Shown here in pieces: positions 1-5,276 of a stretch of 11,981 bases of DNA. How positions within the stretch are numbered: position 1 is the stretch's first letter; every line of letters begins with the position of its first letter. The DNA is from JALZUE01 sp051251725 (GTDB lineage: Bacteria; Pseudomonadota; Gammaproteobacteria; Enterobacterales; Alteromonadaceae). The notes under the pieces were generated by a model. It saw only the letters and a program-made list of their open reading frames with translations, did not search any database and was not told where the DNA came from. The position numbers and the translations under genes were made by a program. The DNA is taken from NCBI GenBank assembly GCA_051251725.1, contig JBPOFN010000071.1:1-11981 (forward strand), written 5' to 3'.

Positions 1-76
1 TGGAGCGGCTAACGAGACTCGAACTCGTGACATCTTCGTTGGCAACGAAGTGCTCTACCAGCTGAGCTACAGCCGC
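1..76 (-). tRNA. tRNA-Gly (anticodon GCC), second copy
   Basis: Read on the minus strand, the 76 nt start GCGGCTG and end with the encoded CCA. The 3' arm TAGCCGC pairs with GCGGCTG (one G-U), the discriminator is T, and the anticodon stem CTTCG/CGAAG holds the loop with GCC. The T-arm GTTCGAGTC is canonical. It decodes GGC/GGU glycine codons. It is the last tRNA of the four-gene array and is identical over its whole length to the first one (339-414). The CCA end coincides with the first base of the window, so what follows it is not visible. Confidence 0.97.
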
Positions 77-89
77 TAAATTATTCTGC

Positions 90-133
90 TGCGATAAATC
101 GCATTAACCTTTCTATCTACACTTTTCAAAGTG
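90..133 (-). repeat. Two small hairpins in the tRNA-Leu/tRNA-Gly spacer
   Basis: The 60-nt spacer between tRNA-Leu and the second tRNA-Gly holds two short inverted repeats: TGCGAT/ATCGCA around 2 nt (90-103) and CACTTT/AAAGTG around 2 nt (120-133). As RNA each would fold as a 5-bp stem with a 4-nt loop. The second lies 3 nt from the CCA end of tRNA-Leu. They may guide processing of the polycistronic tRNA precursor; that is inference. Neither has a T-tract, so they do not look like terminators. Confidence 0.4.
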
Positions 134-136
134 AAA

Positions 137-222
137 TGGTACCCGGAGCCGGACTTGAACCGGCACGCTTATTCAGCGAGGGATTTTAAATCCCTTGTGT
201 CTACCAATTCCACCACCCGGGC
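137..222 (-). tRNA. tRNA-Leu (anticodon TAA)
   Basis: An 86-nt class II tRNA on the minus strand, starting GCCCGGG and ending CTCCGGGTACCA, with encoded CCA. The anticodon stem AGGGA/TCCCT encloses a loop with TAA, so it reads UUA/UUG leucine codons. The long variable arm (CTCGCTGAATAAGCG region) is typical of tRNA-Leu. It corresponds to leuZ of the E. coli glyW-cysT-leuZ array. Only 4 nt separate it from the tRNA-Cys upstream, so the two must be cut from one precursor. Confidence 0.97.
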
Positions 223-226
223 AAAA

Positions 227-300
227 TGGAGGCGGGTCCCGGAATCGAACCGAGATCCACGGATTTGCAATCCGCTGCATAGCCATTCTGCCAACCCGCC
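227..300 (-). tRNA. tRNA-Cys (anticodon GCA)
   Basis: A 74-nt tRNA on the minus strand starting GGCGGGT and ending ACCCGCCTCCA, with encoded CCA. The anticodon stem GCGGA/TCCGT frames a loop with GCA, giving cysteine (UGC/UGU). The T-arm GGTTCGATTCC is canonical. It is the second gene of the array and matches cysT in position between glyW-like and leuZ-like tRNAs. Confidence 0.97.
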
Positions 301-338
301 GTATTTCAACTTTGAACTGGGTGTATTCCTTTAGAATT

Positions 339-414
339 TGGAGCGGCTAACGAGACTCGAACTCGTGACATCTTCGTTGGCAACGAAGTGCTCTACCAGC
401 TGAGCTACAGCCGC
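339..414 (-). tRNA. tRNA-Gly (anticodon GCC), first copy
   Basis: The first tRNA of the array, with 76 nt identical to the copy at 1-76: acceptor GCGGCTG/TAGCCGC, anticodon GCC, encoded CCA. It corresponds to glyW, which in E. coli also lies directly downstream of pgsA followed by cysT and leuZ. The leader between the predicted transcription start (about 441) and the tRNA is roughly 27 nt and contains a short inverted repeat TTGAC/GTCAA (about 424-438). Confidence 0.97.
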
Positions 415-447
415 TTCACCAATTGACTCCCTGTCAACTGGGGACGC

Positions 448-475
448 ATTCTACATTGATATATTCCCGAGTCAA
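448..475 (-). promoter_or_regulatory. Sigma-70-type promoter of the tRNA array
   Basis: On the minus strand, -35 TTGACT (470-475) and -10 TAGAAT (448-453) are each 5/6 to consensus, with a 16-nt spacer. The -10 is followed by the G+C-rich stretch GCGTCCCC. Such a GC-rich discriminator is characteristic of stringently controlled stable-RNA promoters. It lies downstream of the pgsA terminator hairpin, so the tRNAs can be transcribed independently of pgsA. Confidence 0.75.
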
Positions 476-510
476 CCATTTAATATCAAAAAAATATCAA
501 GTGGTTAAAA

Positions 511-525
511 AGCAGCTAATCTGCT
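511..525 (-). terminator. Intrinsic terminator downstream of pgsA
   Basis: AGCAG and CTGCT (5-bp stem, loop of 5) lie about 30 nt after the pgsA stop. On the minus strand the stem runs into TTTTT then AACC, the usual short U-tract. The plus strand also has a T-run (GTTTTTTT), so it could act both ways, but no plus-strand gene enters it. The stem is short, so readthrough into the tRNA array is possible. Confidence 0.6.
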
Positions 526-555
526 GTTTTTTTCACTTATTTGAGTATTTATTGA

Positions 556-1140
556 TTAATTGTTAGCTTTTAATTCGGGCCAAGCTGCTTTGAAATACTC
601 AATCATCGACCAAACCGTTAACACAGTTGCGATTGCGTAAAATATATATGCGGCATAATTAATCACTTCATGCGGAAGATAAAAAAGAAGTAATGGAATT
701 TCGTAATCCGGCTGCCAAATTAAGCCCATAATGCCCAACATTTGTAATGCTGTTTTCCATTTACCTAAATTTGAAACCGCAATAACATTACGACTCCCCT
801 TAGATGACATAAATTCTCGTAAGGCACTAATAAATATTTCTCGCGAGATCATAATGGCCGCAGGAATGGTGATATACCACACTTGATAATCTTGAATTAA
901 CATAGCTAAAGCACAAACTACCATTAATTTATCAGCTACTGGATCGATAAACGCACCAAAGGCCGAAGACAAGTTCATTTTACGCGCTAAATAGCCGTCC
1001 AAGGCATCACTTACTGACGCAACCCAAAACACGGCAAAAGCGCCAAAATGGCTCCATGTGATAGGTAAGTAAAAAACAATCACAAACACTGGGATCAAAA
1101 TGATCCTAAACATAGTAATTTGATTTGGAAGAGTCCACAT
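556..1140 (-). CDS. pgsA: CDP-diacylglycerol--glycerol-3-phosphate 3-phosphatidyltransferase
   Basis: This 194-aa inner-membrane enzyme makes phosphatidylglycerophosphate from CDP-diacylglycerol and sn-glycerol-3-phosphate, the committed step to phosphatidylglycerol and cardiolipin. The CDP-alcohol phosphatidyltransferase signature is complete: D45-x2-D48-G49-x2-A52-R53-x8-G62-x3-D66-x3-D70, whose four Asp bind the metal ions. The opening MWTLPNQITMFRI is typical of PgsA, and several hydrophobic segments span the rest (about 8-28, 33-46, 70-85, 87-97, 130-140, 150-175). Length is normal. The ATG follows AGAAG at a suitable distance. It is the third gene of uvrY-uvrC-pgsA, 98 nt after uvrC, and probably also has its own promoter (1171-1198). 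The tRNA array follows, as in E. coli. Confidence 0.96.
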   Translation of the reverse strand: MWTLPNQITMFRIILIPVFVIVFYLPITWSHFGAFAVFWVASVSDALDGYLARKMNLSSAFGAFIDPVADKLMVVCALAMLIQDYQVWYITIPAAIMISREIFISALREFMSSKGSRNVIAVSNLGKWKTALQMLGIMGLIWQPDYEIPLLLFYLPHEVINYAAYIFYAIATVLTVWSMIEYFKAAWPELKANN

Positions 1141-1170
1141 ATTGATACTTCTTATTATTTATTTAAGGTA

Positions 1171-1198
1171 ATTTTACACAGGATAAGTTTTGCTTCAA
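1171..1198 (-). promoter_or_regulatory. Candidate promoter of pgsA
   Basis: On the minus strand, -35 TTGAAG (1193-1198, 4/6) and -10 TAAAAT (1171-1176, 5/6) have a 16-nt spacer, placing the start near 1164 and leaving a leader of about 24 nt before the pgsA ATG. It lies in the 98-nt gap after uvrC, so pgsA may be expressed separately from the repair gene. This is by eye only. Confidence 0.45.
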
Positions 1199-1238
1199 AT
1201 GGAAATTCAATTACTTATCGATGAATTTAACTTTACAA

Positions 1239-3098
1239 CTATTCTTGATGAACATGATCGTAAATAATTTGCGCGAGATTATTACTGATCCCGGGTACTT
1301 TTTTCAATGTTTCTAAATCTGCTTTAATAACTTCTTGTAGGCCGCCTAAATATTTTAATAATGATTGACGTTTTTTAGCGCCAATACCTGGAATACTTTC
1401 TAACGTTGATGTCTTCGCATGTTTTTGGCGCTTAGCGCGATGGCCAGCAATAGCAAAACGATGAGACTCATCCCTGATATGCTGGATCAAATGCAGCGCC
1501 GGTGAATTATTAGGTAAATTGATGAGTTGATGACTGCCCGCTAATATTAATGTTTCTAAGCCTGGCTTTCGTGACTCACCCTTCGCAACCCCAACAAGTA
1601 ATGGTATTTTATCAACCGGTAAGTCATTAAAAAAGGCTTCGGCTTTGGATAGCTGCCCTTTACCACCATCTACAAAAACGATATCAGGAAAGTTATCACT
1701 ATTTATCGCTTTACCATAACGTTTATTCAAAGCAAACGCCATGGCAGCATAATCATCACCTGGGGTAATACCATGCACGTTATAACGGCGATATTCGCTT
1801 TTTAATGGCCCGTTAGGGTCAAATACCACACAGGAAGCAACCGTTTGCTGCCCCATAGTATGACTAATATCAAAACATTCTAGTCGGGCAATCTCTTTCG
1901 GTAGTTCAAATAACTGATTTAAGGCACTAAAACGCGCTTGTATCGACTCTTTATGACTATTGCGACTCATCATAGCTGTTTCTGCATTAGTACACGCAAG
2001 CTTGAGGTACTGGCCGCGTTCTTTTTTTACCGCGCTGGATAATTTAACCGAATACCCTGCCTGCTGAGTCAGTAGTTCAACAACACTTGCACTGTCGTCA
2101 TTATCGAGTTGTGTCGTTAAAACAAATTCTTTCGGTATATGTCTTAAGGCGACACCTTCACCTAAATAATGTTGTGCGATAAATGCCTGAATAATATCTT
2201 GTTCGTTTGAGTCGATTGGAATACTCGGGAAGAAACTTTTACTCCCCAATATTTTTGTTTCTCTAACATATAAAACATGAATACAGACTTGGGTTTTATT
2301 GATATAAATGCCAATAATGTCTAATTCTGAAGCAAAACCACTGACCGTTTGCTGCTGCTGAACTTTACGTAACGTGCCGATTTGATCGCGATAACGCGCC
2401 GCTTTTTCAAAAGCCAGTTCGTTACTCGCTGCATCCATCTTGCCAACTAAACTTTCAATCACCGTTGATGATTTACCCCGTAAAAACAACTTGGCTAAAT
2501 CGACTTGCTCTTGATAATCAGGCGTTGATATTTTATCAACACAAGGCGCTGAACATCGCCCTAACTGATATTGTAAACAAGGGCGAGACCGAGCGCGATA
2601 ATAGCTATCTTCACATTGACGAATAGGAAACAACTTTTGCATTAAACGTAAACTTTCCCAAACGGCACCAACCGTGCTGTATGGGCCAAAATATTCACCT
2701 TTAATTTTTTTACCGCCGCGGTGCACCCCCAATTTAGGGTGTTTATGATCCGTCATTAAAATATAAGGGTAAGATTTATCATCACGTAATAAAATATTAT
2801 ATTTCGGCTGATATTTTTTAATGTAATTATTTTCGAGAATTAACGCGTCAGACTCAGTGTGCGTAACCGTGACATCAATAGTCATGATCTGCTTAACCAG
2901 CACTCGAGTTTTCGTGCTGCCAACATCTTTGCGAAAATAGCTCGCTAACCGCTTTTTCAGATCTTTAGCTTTGCCGACATAAATCACCACGCCTTTATCG
3001 TCATACATACGATAAACGCCCGGCTGTTGGGTGACAGAATTTAAAAACGCTTGATGATCAAAATTGTTGTCATTAAGCGCTGAAGTTTTGTTATTCAA
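1239..3098 (-). CDS. uvrC: UvrABC excinuclease subunit C
   Basis: UvrC joins the UvrB-DNA complex in nucleotide excision repair and makes both incisions. The 619 aa contain, in order: a GIY-YIG nuclease domain for the 3' cut (about 24-105; PGVYR, VIYVGKAKDLKKRL with R50, E89); a four-Cys cluster C162, C174, C182, C186, matching the residues reported to bind an Fe-S cluster; a UvrB-binding UVR motif (about 203-240); the RNase H-like 5' nuclease (D410 in ECFDISH, D448/449, D477 in VDGGKG, H546 in DESH); and C-terminal helix-hairpin-helix motifs (about 564-619). No catalytic residue is missing. The start is TTG: an in-frame TGA lies 9 nt upstream and the next in-frame ATG (M31) is inside the GIY-YIG domain. 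No good Shine-Dalgarno sequence is seen. It follows uvrY after 47 nt, the conserved uvrY-uvrC order. Confidence 0.97.
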   Translation of the reverse strand: MNNKTSALNDNNFDHQAFLNSVTQQPGVYRMYDDKGVVIYVGKAKDLKKRLASYFRKDVGSTKTRVLVKQIMTIDVTVTHTESDALILENNYIKKYQPKYNILLRDDKSYPYILMTDHKHPKLGVHRGGKKIKGEYFGPYSTVGAVWESLRLMQKLFPIRQCEDSYYRARSRPCLQYQLGRCSAPCVDKISTPDYQEQVDLAKLFLRGKSSTVIESLVGKMDAASNELAFEKAARYRDQIGTLRKVQQQQTVSGFASELDIIGIYINKTQVCIHVLYVRETKILGSKSFFPSIPIDSNEQDIIQAFIAQHYLGEGVALRHIPKEFVLTTQLDNDDSASVVELLTQQAGYSVKLSSAVKKERGQYLKLACTNAETAMMSRNSHKESIQARFSALNQLFELPKEIARLECFDISHTMGQQTVASCVVFDPNGPLKSEYRRYNVHGITPGDDYAAMAFALNKRYGKAINSDNFPDIVFVDGGKGQLSKAEAFFNDLPVDKIPLLVGVAKGESRKPGLETLILAGSHQLINLPNNSPALHLIQHIRDESHRFAIAGHRAKRQKHAKTSTLESIPGIGAKKRQSLLKYLGGLQEVIKADLETLKKVPGISNNLAQIIYDHVHQE

Positions 3099-3145
3099 GA
3101 TATTGATTCACTACTGCTATAATTTAAGTTGATTTATGGCTTAAA

Positions 3146-3790
3146 CTACAGCTTTTCGGTGTTTAACATGCCATGTCGAATAGCAAGATGAGTAAGTTCC
3201 ACGTCGTTAGAAATATTGAGTTTTTCAAACATTCGATAACGGTAACTGTTGATGGTTTTAGTGCTTAGCATAAGCTGCTCTGAAATATCAGGAACTTTTT
3301 CGCCGCGAGTTACCATCATCATGATCTGTAGCTCACGTTCTGATAATGAGTTAAAAGGGTTTTCATCGGCAGATTTAAATTGGCTTAAGGCCATTTGCTG
3401 AGCAACTTCAGCAGTTAAATAACGTTGACCGCTATTAACAGCGCGAATAGCGTTAATCATTTCGTCAGAGCCTGTACCTTTTGACAAATACCCCGCCGCT
3501 CCCATTTGCATCACTTTGGTCGGAATCGGGTCTTCGGTATGTACGGTTAGTACAATAACCTTGGTATCAGGCGCGTATCTTAATATTTTTTTCGTCGCTT
3601 CCAAGCCGCCAATACCTGGCATATTCATATCCATCAGTACAACATCAGGCTCTTGTTTACGACAAAAAGCAACCGCATCTTCACCGGTGCCAACCTCGCC
3701 AATGACCTTAATACCTTTGACATCTTCTAATAGACGTTTGATACCTGATCTAACCAATTCATGGTCATCAACTAATAAAACATTGATCAA
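3146..3790 (-). CDS. uvrY: Two-component response regulator UvrY (GacA/SirA family)
   Basis: This is the DNA-binding partner of the BarA/GacS sensor kinase. In E. coli it activates the CsrB/CsrC small RNAs that titrate CsrA, controlling carbon storage, motility and biofilm. From the TTG start the 214 aa begin INVLLVDDHELVR like E. coli UvrY. Receiver domain about 1-120: acidic pair D8/D9, phosphoacceptor D54 in VLMDMNMPG, and the conserved switch T (LTVHTE) and K (LSKG). LuxR/FixJ HTH about 140-205: SLSERELQIM, STKTINSYRYRMFEKLNI. Start choice: the longer frame opens with GTG at 3820, adding 10 residues (MKTTIKSEKT) absent from the family, and that GTG has no good ribosome site; the TTG at 3788-3790 has GTGAG 6 nt upstream. 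From memory, E. coli uvrY also starts with UUG, which limits its translation. First gene of uvrY-uvrC. Confidence 0.95.
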   Translation of the reverse strand: MINVLLVDDHELVRSGIKRLLEDVKGIKVIGEVGTGEDAVAFCRKQEPDVVLMDMNMPGIGGLEATKKILRYAPDTKVIVLTVHTEDPIPTKVMQMGAAGYLSKGTGSDEMINAIRAVNSGQRYLTAEVAQQMALSQFKSADENPFNSLSERELQIMMMVTRGEKVPDISEQLMLSTKTINSYRYRMFEKLNISNDVELTHLAIRHGMLNTEKL

Positions 3791-3836
3791 TGTTTTCTCA
3801 CTTTTTATTGTTGTTTTCACTACTATTCAGAATACT

Positions 3837-3849
3837 AGATCCTTGTTAG
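3837..3849 (-). promoter_or_regulatory. Possible CsrA-binding site in the uvrY leader
   Basis: The minus-strand leader reads CTAACAAGGATCT. It contains ACAAGGAT, matching the core of the CsrA/RsmA SELEX consensus (RUACARGGAUGU) at 9 of 12 positions including the GGA. It lies about 50 nt before the preferred TTG and about 20 nt before the alternative GTG. UvrY sits at the top of the Csr circuit, so feedback would make sense, but one GGA motif is weak evidence and transcription through this point is assumed. Confidence 0.25.
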
Positions 3850-3890
3850 CAATGAAATAATATTGATAGCTAAACGCGCATAAACTTACA

Positions 3891-4145
3891 TTACAGTTTA
3901 TTTTTATTGAGCCAACTATTTAATAAACCAATTTGGCCATTTTTATAAGCTGCATAAGTTAAACGTACAGCGTTACTTAAAATAACACTGTCATTCCAAT
4001 TGGTTTGCTCTGCAATAAGTTGATAGCATTTTTGCGCTTCTGGGCTTAAGTAACCTCGGTGTTCTTTTCGACCTGAAGCTTTTTGTCTATCGCGGTAGCG
4101 TTGCTGTTTTTCGGCATTTGTTAACGGTTTTTTCTTATCGGTCAT
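3891..4145 (-). CDS. Small basic protein, ribbon-helix-helix-like, function unknown
   Basis: 84 aa, not recognised as a named family. The start is set by AGGGA followed 5 nt later by ATG (4143-4145); an in-frame ATG 12 codons upstream (4181) has no usable ribosome site. The N-terminus (about 1-30: LTNAEKQQRYRDRQKASGRK) is very basic and polar. What follows has the pattern of a ribbon-helix-helix DNA-binding fold: a short strand (KEHRGYLS), a helix (PEAQKCYQLIAEQTN), then a second helix (NDSVILSNAVRLTYAAYKNG). This suggests a dimeric DNA-binding protein, by inference only. It is divergent from fabA across 137 nt and lies about 100 nt upstream of uvrY on the same strand, so cotranscription with uvrY is possible. 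No catalytic motif or membrane segment is seen. Confidence 0.75.
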   Translation of the reverse strand: MTDKKKPLTNAEKQQRYRDRQKASGRKEHRGYLSPEAQKCYQLIAEQTNWNDSVILSNAVRLTYAAYKNGQIGLLNSWLNKNKL

Positions 4146-4217
4146 ATTGATCCCTACTAAATTGAAATAATAGTTACGCATAACCTAAAAAAAAGCAAGA
4201 TATTTCACTACTCAGAC

Positions 4218-4246
4218 TTGTTTAGTGTACAAGTGTTCGCTAAAGT
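4218..4246 (+). promoter_or_regulatory. fabA promoter
   Basis: -35 TTGTTT (4218-4223) and -10 TAAAGT (4241-4246) are separated by 17 nt, predicting transcription from about 4253 and a 5' leader of about 30 nt before the fabA ATG. The -10 and spacer are covered by the FabR-type palindrome, as expected for a repressor-controlled promoter. Each hexamer matches consensus at 4 of 6 positions. Confidence 0.5.
4221..4244 (+). promoter_or_regulatory. FabR-type operator upstream of fabA
   Basis: An inverted repeat of 11-nt arms: TTTAGTGTACA (4221-4231), spacer AG, then TGTTCGCTAAA (4234-4244), with 9 of 11 positions symmetric. The core resembles the FabR palindrome as I recall it, AGCGTACA-N2-TGTTCGCT, differing at one position. 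FabR is the TetR-family repressor that tunes unsaturated fatty-acid synthesis through fabA and fabB in gammaproteobacteria. The position between the promoter hexamers fits repression of fabA. Confidence 0.7.
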
Positions 4247-4282
4247 AGCGCCCATAAAATTTAACTGATTAAGTGAAGTTTC

Positions 4283-4798
4283 ATGGAACAACAAAATTCT
4301 TATACGAAAGAAGAATTAATTCAATGTGGTAATGGCGAATTATTTGGTGAAGGCAACTGTCGTTTACCCGTAGACAATATGCTTATGATGGACCGCATCG
4401 TAACAATTAATGACGATGGCGGCACGCACGGCAAAGGTAAAATTGTTGCTGAATTAGATATAACACCTGATTTATGGTTTTTTGATTGTCACTTTAAAGG
4501 CGACCCTGTAATGCCGGGTTGTTTAGGCTTAGATGCTATGTGGCAATTAGTCGGCTTCTTTTTAGGTTGGTCTGGTGGACCAGGATTTGGCCGTGCATTA
4601 GGTGTCGGCGAAGTTAAATTTACCGGTCAAATTTTACCGACCTCAAAGAAAGTAACTTTTGAACTTGATTTAAAACGTGTAATAAAACGTAAGTTATATA
4701 TGGGCATTGCTGATGGTAGCGTGGCAGTAGATGGTAAAGTAATTTACGTAGCAAAAGACTTAAAAGTTGGATTATTTACTGATACTTCTGCTTTTTAA
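4283..4798 (+). CDS. fabA: 3-hydroxydecanoyl-ACP dehydratase/isomerase
   Basis: This cytoplasmic enzyme dehydrates 3-hydroxydecanoyl-ACP to trans-2-decenoyl-ACP and isomerises it to cis-3-decenoyl-ACP, the branch point where anaerobic-type unsaturated fatty acids arise before FabB elongation. It sets membrane fluidity, important in cold marine water. The 171 aa match the usual length. The hotdog fold's active-site H70 (FDCHFKGDPVMPGC) and D84 (GLDAMWQLVGFFLGW) fall at the same residue numbers as in E. coli FabA. The N-terminus (SYTKEELIQCGNGELFGEGN) and C-terminus (VIYVAKDLKVGLF) are typical. The ATG follows AAGTGAAG at close range. It is monocistronic: a FabR-type operator and promoter upstream, a strong hairpin terminator downstream, and convergent rmf beyond, an arrangement shared with E. 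coli. Confidence 0.98.
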   Translation: MEQQNSYTKEELIQCGNGELFGEGNCRLPVDNMLMMDRIVTINDDGGTHGKGKIVAELDITPDLWFFDCHFKGDPVMPGCLGLDAMWQLVGFFLGWSGGPGFGRALGVGEVKFTGQILPTSKKVTFELDLKRVIKRKLYMGIADGSVAVDGKVIYVAKDLKVGLFTDTSAF

Positions 4799-4806
4799 TT
4801 TTGTAC

Positions 4807-4838
4807 TCGATAGCCCTAACCTATTTTAGGGCTATCGA
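4807..4838 (+). terminator. fabA intrinsic terminator (fabA/rmf intergenic)
   Basis: A perfect 13-bp stem TCGATAGCCCTAA/TTAGGGCTATCGA with a 6-nt loop (CCTATT) begins 9 nt after the fabA stop and is followed by the T-rich run TATTTATTTTATTT. On the opposite strand the hairpin is followed by GAGTAC without a T-tract. It is therefore mainly a fabA terminator, though the hairpin may also cap the rmf 3' end. Confidence 0.85.
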
Positions 4839-4846
4839 TATTTATT

Positions 4847-5023
4847 TTATTTAACTAACCCTTCTTGTCTATCAGTGATAGCTTCGCGCCAGCCTCCTAA
4901 CCATTCTGATTTTACTTCTAAACTACTATATGGACAGTCTTCCTTAGAACGACCTGCTATACCTGCTTGATACCCTTTAGAATGCGCTCTGTCTTGTCGA
5001 TCGCGCTTTTGCCTTTTCATCAT
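4847..5023 (-). CDS. rmf: Ribosome modulation factor (hibernation factor)
   Basis: A small basic protein that binds 70S ribosomes in stationary phase or starvation and brings them together as inactive 100S dimers. The 58 aa contain the RMF blocks MKRQKRDR, GYQAGIAGRSKEDCPY and SEWLGGWREA, near-identical to E. coli RMF (55 aa). Start choice: ATG at 5021-5023 lies 7 nt after the strong GGAGAG; the next codon (5018-5020) is also ATG and gives the classical MKRQKRDR start, so 57 or 58 aa are both possible. An in-frame TTG at 5036-5038 overlaps the ribosome site and is rejected. It is convergent with fabA, as in E. coli. Regulation: a CRP-like site and an unusual leader with overlapping inverted repeats lie upstream. 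The C-terminal tail is a few residues longer than in E. coli. Confidence 0.95.
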   Translation of the reverse strand: MMKRQKRDRQDRAHSKGYQAGIAGRSKEDCPYSSLEVKSEWLGGWREAITDRQEGLVK

Positions 5024-5041
5024 ATAATAACTCTCCAAATA

Positions 5042-5094
5042 AGCTTTATTGACTTGCCTAAACTACGCTAACACTTGGTATTAAAGCTGCGTAG
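5042..5094 (-). repeat. Overlapping inverted repeats in the rmf leader
   Basis: Two inverted repeats interleave: CTACGC (5063-5068) with GCGTAG (5089-5094), and AGCTTTA (5042-5048) with TAAAGCT (5082-5088). In an rmf transcript the two left arms are adjacent and the two helices cross, so they would form a pseudoknot-like fold or be alternatives. The last arm ends 4 nt before GGAGAG. The sequence shows the repeats; any role in translation is inference, and repeats this short can occur by chance. Confidence 0.35.
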
Positions 5095-5099
5095 GTCAC

Positions 5100-5121
5100 A
5101 AGTTCGAGGGAGATCACATTT
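5100..5121 (-). promoter_or_regulatory. Candidate cAMP-CRP site upstream of rmf
   Basis: On the minus strand the left half reads AAATGTGATCT, a perfect match to the CRP consensus half-site; the right half (CCCTCGAACTT) is poor (5 of 11), 16 of 22 overall. Its centre is about 87 nt before the rmf start codon. CRP is reported to activate rmf in E. coli. I could not identify a convincing -10/-35 pair, so the spacing to the start of transcription is unknown. Confidence 0.35.
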
Positions 5122-5231
5122 ATCGTGACCCTTTAACAAATAGCCAATTGATTAAATAATAGCAAGGCGATAACAGCTCGAAATATTAAGCTATTGAATG
5201 CTGACAGAATTTATTTTGTTATAGAAACAAA

Positions 5232-5253
5232 AAAGCGCCCTCATGGACGCTTT
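5232..5253 (-). terminator. Intrinsic terminator of the DUF3466 gene (end of the rlmKL-uup cluster)
   Basis: On the minus strand AAAGCGTCC and GGGCGCTTT form a 9-bp stem with one mismatch and a 4-nt loop (ATGA), followed by TTTTTTG. It starts 24 nt after the stop of the exported protein gene. It separates that cluster from rmf, which therefore needs its own promoter. Confidence 0.8.
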
Positions 5254-5276
5254 CAAATATTTACTCATTGCGAAAC

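Noticed and set aside
131..334. 67-aa plus-strand reading frame across the tRNA array
   Set aside because: It is antisense to tRNA-Leu and tRNA-Cys and has no ribosome site; this is a common spurious call in tRNA clusters.
3516..3860. 114-aa plus-strand reading frame
   Set aside because: Antisense shadow of uvrY, low-complexity Ser/Thr-rich translation, no ribosome site.
4146..4181. Upstream ATG giving a 96-aa version of the small RHH-like protein
   Set aside because: Its only SD-like AGG is 2 nt from the ATG, while the internal ATG has a well-placed AGGGA.
4262..4282. FadR operator in the fabA leader (AACTGATTAAGTGAAGTT)
   Set aside because: Only the outer AACT/AGTT is symmetric and the TGG-N5-CCA-like core of FadR sites is missing.
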